The notes beneath the pieces are model-generated. The model did no database searches and was not told the DNA's origin. It saw nothing but the letters and a program-made list of their open reading frames with translations. A DNA stretch of 64,000 nt from Planctomycetaceae bacterium (GTDB taxonomy: Bacteria > Planctomycetota > Phycisphaerae > Phycisphaerales > SM1A02): contig NYWY01000038.1 of the NCBI GenBank assembly GCA_002685335.1, positions 1 through 64,000 on the forward strand. Reading direction: 5' to 3'. This document shows positions 57,940-64,000 of this stretch, one piece after another (position 1 is the first letter of the stretch; each line of letters starts with the position of its first letter). A program made the position numbers and the translations under genes.

Positions 57940-60417
57940 TCAGCAGTCGCTGCCGAATGCCGCGATCATCAGACCAAGGTCCGCACCGTTGGTGTTCCCG
58001 TCGCCGTTGAGGTCGCCGGTGGCGGTTCCCCAGGCGGCGATGAGAAGACCGAGGTCTGCACCATTGATCTGGCCGTCTCCGCTGAGATCCTCGACGCAGG
58101 CGACATCCTCGCATTCGACGCGTTCCACTCGGAAGGCGTCGATGCCGGCTTCGGTGAGGGAATTGTTCGGCGCGTCCGCACACTGGAATCGGACCTGGAC
58201 GTTCGCGCTCGGGGTCACGAAGTCTCCGACTTCGAAGGACGTCGAGTTCCATCCGGCGGAGCCGTTGGTGATGCTTCGGGCGGTGACCCAGGCCCCACCG
58301 TTGCTGATCTGGACGAGAAGAACGTCTTCGGCCGCGGTGCCGAAGTCATCGTTCATCAACCACCAGTCGAAACTCACCGTGGCGTCGCCCGAGGAGAGAT
58401 CGAAGGCGGGCGACGTGAGGGTCACCGGACCGCCATCGAGGTCCGCGGTACCGGCGGAGCCGCCGGGGCTGCCATTCTGGGTGATCCAGCAGAAGTCGCC
58501 GTTCGAGGATTCCCCCGGAGCGAACTGCTGGCCGGCGCTGGCGGTCGCGATGGGGTCGGCGAGCTCCCAGGCTCCGGCGGTGGCACCATCGTTGGTCGTG
58601 GTCCAGCTCCCGGCTCCGGACTCCATGTCGTCTTCGAAGGCGACGACCAGGCCGGAGGAGACGAGGACCGAGTACGAGCCGATCGCGGGATCCTGATATT
58701 CGCCGCCACTGTTCAGGCGGGCGGTGAAGACGAAGCTGACGTCGTCTTCGCAGGCGAAGGCGGGGAGGGTGGCGGACCATGTGGTTCCGGAGCCGCTCAT
58801 CGGATAGCTCACCGACGCGGCACCATTCACGGAAACTTCGACCGCGGGACTGCTGGCGTCCACGGTTCCACCGAAGGCGTCGATCCCGACCGCGATGGCG
58901 GTGGTGGCGCCGGGTTCGGTGACCGACGGAAGCCCCGCCGGGTAGGTGAAGTCCACCCCGATCGGCGGGTTGTTCATCCACACGCTGAGGCCGTAGCAAC
59001 CACCGATGACCAGGTCGAGCCAGCCATCGTTGTTGAGGTCGATGGGAGCCGCGTCGTAGGTCGACTGCAACGCCCAACTGGGCACGATCAACTCGTCCTC
59101 CACCAGAAGAGCGTTGGTGATGCCGGTGTTGCGGTAGATGTGCATGCGGCGGCCGGAACTCGGGCAGAAGGGGCCGAGATCGGAGTCGACGTCGGCGATG
59201 ATGACGTCCTTCCAGCCATCGTTGTCGAGGTCGCCGAACTGGATGGAGTTGCCGAATTCACTCAACGAATCGGACATGGTGTACCGGGTCCAGGTCGCCT
59301 GGCCGGAACCATTGTTTCCGTTGTTGATGACGTAGGCATCCTGGCCGTCGTCGGCGGTGACCACGTCGATGTCGCCATCGTTGTCGAGGTCCGCGGCGTT
59401 CATGCCGTACGGAGCGCCGGCGGTGATCTCCACCGGGCCGTTCCAGCTCGAACCGGCGGTCTGGTAGAGAACCGCGATGTTCTGGCCGGTGGTGAGGGTG
59501 TTCACCCGGATCACGTCGAGGAGTCCGTCGTTGTTGACGTCCCGGATCGCACACTCGTTGCCGAAGGCCTGGGCGAGCTGGTTGGAGGTCATGCGGTTGG
59601 CGGCGGTGTCGACGAAGTAGCCGGGATTCTTCGCGCCCTGGTTGAAGATCAGCTTTCCGTCGTAATCCTTGCTGGGATCCTCGCCGGGGGACTGGTTGCA
59701 TTCGTTCACGCCGTCCACGACGTCGTCGGTGTCACCATCGCCGTTGAGGTCGATGCAGATGGTTCCGCTGGTCTCCGGCGTGTCGTAGTCGACGAAGTAC
59801 ATGTCCACGTAGCCGTCGTTGTTCAGGTCACCGACGTCGATCGCACAGGCGCGGGGGTTGGCGGCGTTCCCGTTCTTCGCGAAGAGGGTTGGCATGCGGT
59901 CGTCCTCGAAACGGAAACCGAGCCAGTTGCCGTCGAGGTCCTCGCCGAGATTCATGTAGATCCGGGGCTGGCCGATGCGGGCGCTCTTGTCGTCGCTCAT
60001 GGTGGTCGAGGTGACGAGGTCGGGCCAGCCATCGTTGTCGAAGTCCGCGACCTTCACGTCACGGTCGTTGGTCAGGGCCAGAAACCCGTTGTCGCCACTG
60101 ACATCCGAAGTGCTGGCGTACTGATCGGTCCGGTCGATGAGCACGCCTTCCTCGTTCATCAGCAGGATGTTTCGGGCGCCGCCTTCGATCGATCCGGGGA
60201 ACTTCCGGACGATCACGAGGTCGGTCCAGCCGTCCTTGTTGAAATCGTCCCAGGCGAAGTCCTTCTCGATGTTGTCGTTCACCGAGTAGAGCGAGTCGAT
60301 CACGAGTCGTGAATCCGTCGCCTCGATGTACTCGACCCACTGGGCACTGGCGCTCGCGGTGATGGCGAGGCCGGCCAAGAGGGTCAAACCGTTTTCAAAT
60401 GTGCTGCCGAATCGCAT
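57940..60417 (-). CDS. Secreted FG-GAP repeat protein with C-terminal dockerin-like tag
   Basis: An 825-aa exported protein. The signal peptide ends in ASASA-Q (about residue 26). Seven or more FG-GAP/VCBS repeats follow, each with a D-x-D/N-x-D-G-x-x-D-L loop: DFNKDGWTDLVIVRK, DFDNDGWPDLVTS, DLNNDGYVDMYFVD, DVNNDGLLDVIRV, DLDNDGDIDVVTADD, DLDNDGWKDVIIAD and DLNNDGWLDLVIGG. A beta-sandwich region (about 560-760) has the pattern of an immunoglobulin-like plus MAM/LamG-like domain. The C terminus holds paired loops SGDGQINGADLGLLIAAWG and NGDGNTNGADLGLMIAAFG. ATG 60417 has GGAGAG 4 nt upstream, better than TTG 60429. Extracellular location is likely; ligands are unknown. Confidence 0.87.
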   Translation of the reverse strand: MRFGSTFENGLTLLAGLAITASASAQWVEYIEATDSRLVIDSLYSVNDNIEKDFAWDDFNKDGWTDLVIVRKFPGSIEGGARNILLMNEEGVLIDRTDQYASTSDVSGDNGFLALTNDRDVKVADFDNDGWPDLVTSTTMSDDKSARIGQPRIYMNLGEDLDGNWLGFRFEDDRMPTLFAKNGNAANPRACAIDVGDLNNDGYVDMYFVDYDTPETSGTICIDLNGDGDTDDVVDGVNECNQSPGEDPSKDYDGKLIFNQGAKNPGYFVDTAANRMTSNQLAQAFGNECAIRDVNNDGLLDVIRVNTLTTGQNIAVLYQTAGSSWNGPVEITAGAPYGMNAADLDNDGDIDVVTADDGQDAYVINNGNNGSGQATWTRYTMSDSLSEFGNSIQFGDLDNDGWKDVIIADVDSDLGPFCPSSGRRMHIYRNTGITNALLVEDELIVPSWALQSTYDAAPIDLNNDGWLDLVIGGCYGLSVWMNNPPIGVDFTYPAGLPSVTEPGATTAIAVGIDAFGGTVDASSPAVEVSVNGAASVSYPMSGSGTTWSATLPAFACEDDVSFVFTARLNSGGEYQDPAIGSYSVLVSSGLVVAFEDDMESGAGSWTTTNDGATAGAWELADPIATASAGQQFAPGESSNGDFCWITQNGSPGGSAGTADLDGGPVTLTSPAFDLSSGDATVSFDWWLMNDDFGTAAEDVLLVQISNGGAWVTARSITNGSAGWNSTSFEVGDFVTPSANVQVRFQCADAPNNSLTEAGIDAFRVERVECEDVACVEDLSGDGQINGADLGLLIAAWGTATGDLNGDGNTNGADLGLMIAAFGSDC

Positions 60418-60501
60418 CTGGCTCTCCAAGAATCCGCGGTGGCGGACGGGGTATGGGTCGTTTCTGAATCAGGGTCCCGGAGGACCCTCTTCGACCATCG
60501 G

Positions 60502-62229
60502 TCAGGGGCAGGCGCCCCAGCCGGCGATCATCAATCCGAGATCCGCGCCATTGACCACGCCGTCTCCGGTGAGGTCTTCGGGGCATCCACTGCAGGAGCC
60601 CCATGCCGCGATCATGAGTCCGAGGTCGGCGCCGGTCACACTACCGTCGCCGTTGAAATCCGCGGGGCAGGGGCCGGGACAGTCGTCCGGCACGCCGTCC
60701 TCGTCGCCGTCCGGGGCGCCGTTGAAGATCTCTTCAAGATCCGTCTCGCCGTCGCCGTCACAGTCGCCGTTCACCCCGTCGAAGGCCAGAAGGAATGAAT
60801 CGAGATCGGTCTGGGACACCATGCCGTCCTGGTCGATGTCCGCGATTCCGCAGATCATGTCGGGCGAGATGACCGAGTCCTCGGCCGCGCAGTTCAGGAA
60901 GCCTCGCCAGTCGTCGAGGTCGATTTGATCATCGTCATTGAGATCGAAATCCGCTCGGCCGAGTGATTTGAGGAATTGGATGAGCGCATCATCGTCGTCC
61001 TTCTCGAGCAGGGCCCAGTTCGCGGCGGAGGTCGAACCTTCGCCGAACGGTCCGTGGGCGGCGATCGCCTGTCGCAGCCGGTCGTCGATGATGCCGCCGG
61101 AGATTCGTCCGTCGTGGATGAGGGTTTCCCGTCGCGCGACGCCCATGAGCGGTGTGGTCCGGAACTCGTTCTCGCCCGCCTCGCCCTGCGGGAGGCCGTC
61201 TCCGAGGAGACCCATGTCGTGGAGGAGGAAGTCCGAGTACGGTCGGACCGTGGCGTTTCGAATCGGGTCTTCGAGACCGGGATCGTTGCTGGTGGTGAAA
61301 CTCGAGACGTGGCAGGTGTTGCAGCGGAGGGTGTTGAACACCTCTTCGCCTCGCATGCCGCTCCGTGGGCTCTGCGGCGGTGCGGCCATGTAACGCTGGA
61401 AGTGGGTCACTCGATCGACGAAGGTGTAGCCCTCGACGTCGGGATGATCCTCGGGATCCGCCACGTCGTCGCAGAGCGCGAGTCGAGCAAGGTCTCCATT
61501 GGGTGCGGTCTCTTCGCCGAGGATCTGGTTGGTCAGGCCCATCTCCATCAGGCTGGCGTCACCGGAGAAGTGTTCGATGGTCGCGATGATCGACTTCCAG
61601 CCGAATCGGCCGGCTCGCTGGGGGGATCCGGCGGGGGCGGCGAGATCGTCCACCCAGTGGACCCGCCCGCTGACGCCATCACCATCGGCGTCCGAGGTGT
61701 CTTCGTTCGCGGCGATGTCGGCATCGGAGATGGCTTCGACCAGGCCGTAGCCCATCATGCCCGGGGTGATTCGATTGGTGGTGAAGTTCGCTTCCGGGGG
61801 GATCGTCTCCTCGCATCCGGTCGCGATCGCGACCAGTTGCCGAAGCGTCCCGCCGGGGAGGGTCACGAATTCGCCCTTGTCGGCGAAACCGAAGTGGGTG
61901 ACCGCGATGTTTCCGGGGCCGCCATCCGGGTTGGAGTGGCAGGAGCGACAGTTCGACTTGTTGAGAACCGGCCCCAGACCGTCTTCGATCGGAATCGGTG
62001 TGGCGTAGAGACTCCTCCCGAGGTTGAACTTGTCGAGCTCGTCGGCATTGAGACCGACCAGGGGCGACCCCACTGGTGGCTGTGGTTCGATCAGTATGCC
62101 CCGGCGTCGACCATCACCGCGTCCGTCGAGCGGGGCGGCGTCCGAAGAGGACAGCACCCCGGCGAGGGCGGCGACCGAACTCGTGAGCAGGCCGGCGATC
62201 AGGATTCGTCGCGGGTTTTCAGGTCTCAC
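60502..62229 (-). CDS. Di-heme DUF1111 (thiol oxidoreductase-like) protein with dockerin-like tags
   Basis: A 575-aa exported cytochrome of the DUF1111 group, related to di-heme peroxidases. Heme c sites are CRSCH (about residue 94) and CNTCH (about 304). LNKSNCRSCHSNPDG, TPGMMGYGLVEAI, GRFGWK and TPLMGVARRETLIHDGR are family motifs. The last 160 residues are a chain of Ca-binding loops (DFDLNDDDQIDLDDW, DIDQDGMVSQTDLDSF, DGDGETDLEEIF) ending in two full tags, NGDGSVTGADLGLMIAAWG and TGDGVVNGADLGLMIAGWG. GTG 62229 with GGAG 7 nt upstream is a better start than TTG 62241. It may oxidise or reduce small substrates outside the cell; this is inferred from the family. Confidence 0.85.
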   Translation of the reverse strand: MRPENPRRILIAGLLTSSVAALAGVLSSSDAAPLDGRGDGRRRGILIEPQPPVGSPLVGLNADELDKFNLGRSLYATPIPIEDGLGPVLNKSNCRSCHSNPDGGPGNIAVTHFGFADKGEFVTLPGGTLRQLVAIATGCEETIPPEANFTTNRITPGMMGYGLVEAISDADIAANEDTSDADGDGVSGRVHWVDDLAAPAGSPQRAGRFGWKSIIATIEHFSGDASLMEMGLTNQILGEETAPNGDLARLALCDDVADPEDHPDVEGYTFVDRVTHFQRYMAAPPQSPRSGMRGEEVFNTLRCNTCHVSSFTTSNDPGLEDPIRNATVRPYSDFLLHDMGLLGDGLPQGEAGENEFRTTPLMGVARRETLIHDGRISGGIIDDRLRQAIAAHGPFGEGSTSAANWALLEKDDDDALIQFLKSLGRADFDLNDDDQIDLDDWRGFLNCAAEDSVISPDMICGIADIDQDGMVSQTDLDSFLLAFDGVNGDCDGDGETDLEEIFNGAPDGDEDGVPDDCPGPCPADFNGDGSVTGADLGLMIAAWGSCSGCPEDLTGDGVVNGADLGLMIAGWGACP

Positions 62230-62548
62230 GGTCGGCTCCAACGGGGGACACGGTTCCGCGCGGTACGGAAGGGAATCACCCGAATTTCAGATCTTGCAAT
62301 GTTCCCGAAACGAACGGGGGCATCCTCCGGGGTGGCGTCGACGAAGTGACTTCGATGCCGAAATGCCCTCGCACTGGATATTGTTGCTCCTTGAGGAGTT
62401 CCAGTCCAATGATCGGACGCGGGAACTTCCGGTTGGGTCCTCGTTTTTCAGAGTCAGGTCCGGAAGCCTTCATGAACGCTCCGCAGGGCCGCGAATCGAG
62501 GATCCGGGATTCAGGATCTTTCTTCCCATCAAGGAGATTCTTCGACCG
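62230..62548. other. 319-bp intergenic stretch between divergent genes
   Basis: It separates the DUF1111 gene (minus) and the TPR lipoprotein gene (plus), so it must hold both promoters. It is clearly less G+C-rich than the genes, with T/A runs near 62281-62300 and 62375-62395. A short inverted repeat (CTCC...GGAG) is seen near 62391-62402. The Shine-Dalgarno AAGGAG (62531-62536) serves the downstream gene. No conserved promoter boxes stand out. Confidence 0.5.
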
Positions 62549-63391
62549 ATGACCGACTCCCGACAGAATGCCGCCGCGTGCCACTGGCTCGGACTGTGGG
62601 TTCTGGTGCTGTTCCTGACCGCTTGCGGCGAACTATCGGACGTCGATCCGGCCCCGGAACCCGTTCCGGCCGAGGTCGTTGCGGTCGAACCACTGGATGA
62701 TCGGCGCCTCGATCTCGGGCTTCAGCTCCTGAGCGGGGGCCGGTTCGAGGATGCTCGACTGGCATTCGAGGCGGTCCGCTCGGATCATCCGAATCATCCT
62801 CGCCCTCGATTTCTTCGTGCGATTTCAATTCAGAAGCAGAAGAATTACGCGCCGGCGCTCGTCGAATTCGATGCGATTCTCTCCGATCCCCGGATCTTCA
62901 AGGGACGAGAGTCCGTGGATCACTTCCGGGGATGGTGTCTTTTCTATCTCGGCCGACCCCGGGAGGCGGAGGTCGCCTTCGCGACTCATCTGGCCAGCCG
63001 ACCGGGATCGCCCGATTCGCAATTCGGCCGGGGTCGCTCGTTGCTGGAGCTCGGGCAGCCGGAATCGGCCTTGATCGCCTTCGATCAGGCGCTCGAACTG
63101 GAAGCCGCCGGGGCGGGGAGGCGACGTTCGATCGGGAAGACCTGGATCCGTCGCGGTGATGCGCTGTGGGAGCTGGATCGTTTCGAGGAGGCGACGAAGT
63201 CTTTCCACAAAGGCGTGATCCAGTTCGCGGACCACTACGAAGGCTGGTCGAAACTCGCGCGGGGACACGAGCGCCTGGGGAACCCGGACAAAGTGGCGTG
63301 GGCGCGAGGCGAAGAGCTTCGAGCTCGTCGCCGGGTCGGGGTGCCGGTCGACGGCGAGGCCATGCTCGATCCATCGGAGAATCTGGAATGA
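62549..63391 (+). CDS. TPR-repeat lipoprotein
   Basis: A 280-aa exported lipoprotein with lipobox LFLTAC (Cys at about residue 26). The mature part is helical-hairpin repeats of TPR type from about residue 53 onward: LGLQLLSGGRFEDARLAFEA, PRFLRAISIQKQKNYAPALV, GWCLFYLGRPREAEVAFATH, GRGRSLLELGQPESALIAFD and RRGDALWELDRFEEATKSFH. TPR folds mediate protein contacts. AAGGAG lies 12 nt before ATG 62549. Its stop overlaps the next start by ATGA, so it is coupled to a CRTAC1-like gene exactly as the cytochrome-TPR gene at 52.9 kb is coupled to its own. Confidence 0.85.
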   Translation: MTDSRQNAAACHWLGLWVLVLFLTACGELSDVDPAPEPVPAEVVAVEPLDDRRLDLGLQLLSGGRFEDARLAFEAVRSDHPNHPRPRFLRAISIQKQKNYAPALVEFDAILSDPRIFKGRESVDHFRGWCLFYLGRPREAEVAFATHLASRPGSPDSQFGRGRSLLELGQPESALIAFDQALELEAAGAGRRRSIGKTWIRRGDALWELDRFEEATKSFHKGVIQFADHYEGWSKLARGHERLGNPDKVAWARGEELRARRRVGVPVDGEAMLDPSENLE

Positions 63392-64000
63392 CGCCGCGGA
63401 TCTCGTATCAGGTGGCATCGATCGCGGCTTTCGCCGTGACCGCGCTCACGGGCTGCGGGAACGACGCGAGTTCCGAGCGGACATCGGACGGGCGTCCTTC
63501 ATCGATCAGACTCCGGGACGTGACCGAGGGGTCCGGCCTCGACTCGTTTCGATCGACCAGCGGACGCGATCCCTCCAGCACCATCGTGGAGGTCAAGGGT
63601 GGAGGGCTCGCCCTGATCGATGGTGATGGTGATGGGGATCTCGATCTCGTTTTTCCCAACGGGGCCACGCTCGACCGACCGTCTTCGGGGCCGGGCGCGC
63701 GGTACCTGCGCAATCTTTCGGTGGAAGAAGGCCGCCTCGCGTTCGAGGATGCCACCGACGGATCGGGGCTCGACGGTCATCGTGACTGGAGTTTCGGGGT
63801 TGCAGTGGGAGATGTCGACGGTGACGGCCGCGATGATCTGGCCATCGCCACCCTCGGCGGTGATCGCCTCTGGCTCGGCCGGGGTGACGGCCGGTTCGAG
63901 GATGGAACCTCCACCTGGGGACTGGGCGGGGAGACGGGGTGGTCTTCCTCCATGGGCCTGGGCGATCTCGATGCGGACGGTGATCTCGACCTCGTGGTGG
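63388..64000 (+). CDS. CRTAC1/FG-GAP lipoprotein (partial, cut by window end)
   Basis: The first 204 residues of a protein that continues beyond the window. The signal peptide has lipobox ALTGC (Cys at about residue 23). FG-GAP repeats start at about residue 70: ALIDGDGDGDLDLVFPNG, VGDVDGDGRDDLAIATLGG and LGDLDADGDLDLVV. KGGGLALIDGDGDGDLDLVF resembles GGGVAVVDLDCDERPDLVFV of the gene at 55.9 kb, so the two are paralogs. It is translated with the TPR lipoprotein through a 4-bp overlap. A C-terminal ASPIC/UnbV domain is expected but not visible. Confidence 0.85.
   Translation, partial: MTPRISYQVASIAAFAVTALTGCGNDASSERTSDGRPSSIRLRDVTEGSGLDSFRSTSGRDPSSTIVEVKGGGLALIDGDGDGDLDLVFPNGATLDRPSSGPGARYLRNLSVEEGRLAFEDATDGSGLDGHRDWSFGVAVGDVDGDGRDDLAIATLGGDRLWLGRGDGRFEDGTSTWGLGGETGWSSSMGLGDLDADGDLDLVV

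Noticed and set aside
57493..60312. 939-residue plus-strand frame opposite the FG-GAP dockerin gene
   Set aside because: It is Gly/Val/Asp rich without motifs and mirrors the repeats of the real minus-strand gene, which has a signal peptide, Shine-Dalgarno, Ca loops and terminator.
62276..62584. 102-residue minus-strand frame in the gap before the TPR lipoprotein gene
   Set aside because: It overlaps the well-supported lipoprotein start and Shine-Dalgarno and has no motif or coding-like codon pattern.
1..64000. tRNA genes, CRISPR arrays, insertion sequences or a prophage
   Set aside because: I looked for T-loop motifs, regularly spaced repeats, transposase motifs and phage structural genes and saw none that held up.

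Overview
The window is about two-thirds G+C, gene-dense and bacterial. It looks like chromosomal DNA of a planctomycete of the Phycisphaerae type. The evidence is the repeated C-terminal dockerin-like tag of the form DGDGxVNGADLGLL, the FG-GAP/CRTAC1-type surface proteins, an S8-like protease with an unusual active site, a C30-type carotenoid gene set, and genes of a lipopolysaccharide-bearing outer membrane. I found no tRNA, rRNA, CRISPR array, prophage or intact transposon. The taxon is inferred from gene content only.

Layout. 1-5.2 kb: the tail of a dockerin-tagged secreted protein, a 2-hydroxyacid dehydrogenase, HU, the MotA/MotB stator pair and an S8-like protease with its own dockerin tag. 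5.3-13.2 kb: a fused two-module ABC permease, complex I subunits NuoD-NuoE-(72 aa protein)-NuoF, YbeY, a CorC-type CBS protein and a DUF4870 protein. 13.3-25.7 kb: envelope functions (LptB, a PEGA lipoprotein, a PagL-like lipid A deacylase, GalE, a PopT/DUF368 lipid carrier transporter, a CapD-like dehydratase and an LpxL-like acyltransferase) mixed with MoaA, a Nudix hydrolase and response regulators. A stretch at 17.76-18.17 kb looks like an untranslated RNA or attenuated leader with a very strong terminator. 25.8-33.9 kb: a coiled-coil membrane protein with an EF-hand, a GspE/PilB ATPase, a FIST protein, ribosomal protein S20, a CPBP protease, a Hanks-type kinase and KdsC. 33.9-37.5 kb: a giant single-span LptC/LptA-like protein.

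37.6-45.3 kb: tryptophan dioxygenase followed by a carotenoid cluster of two CrtI/CrtN-type desaturases, an aldehyde dehydrogenase, an acyltransferase and a glycosyltransferase. This set could turn a C30 carotene into a glycosylated, acylated carotenoic acid. 45.4-52.3 kb: a DUF2339 membrane protein and a ligase-associated Lhr helicase. Next to the helicase are a frameshifted pdeM and the remnant of an ABC exporter, so this is a zone of gene decay. 52.4-64 kb: a ferredoxin, then a surface redox region. It holds a membrane protein combining possible b-heme histidines, five CxxCH motifs and TPR-like repeats, coupled to a CRTAC1 protein; an FG-GAP dockerin protein; a DUF1111 di-heme protein with tandem dockerin tags; and a second TPR/CRTAC1 pair cut by the window end.

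Regulation. Eleven genes have a TAnnnT-like -10 hexamer exactly 6 or 7 nt before the start codon. This is the arrangement of leaderless mRNAs. It contrasts with genes such as HU, motA, motB, rpsT, the kinase and the CRTAC1-region genes, which have a purine-rich Shine-Dalgarno sequence. Operons are often joined by 4-bp stop/start overlaps.
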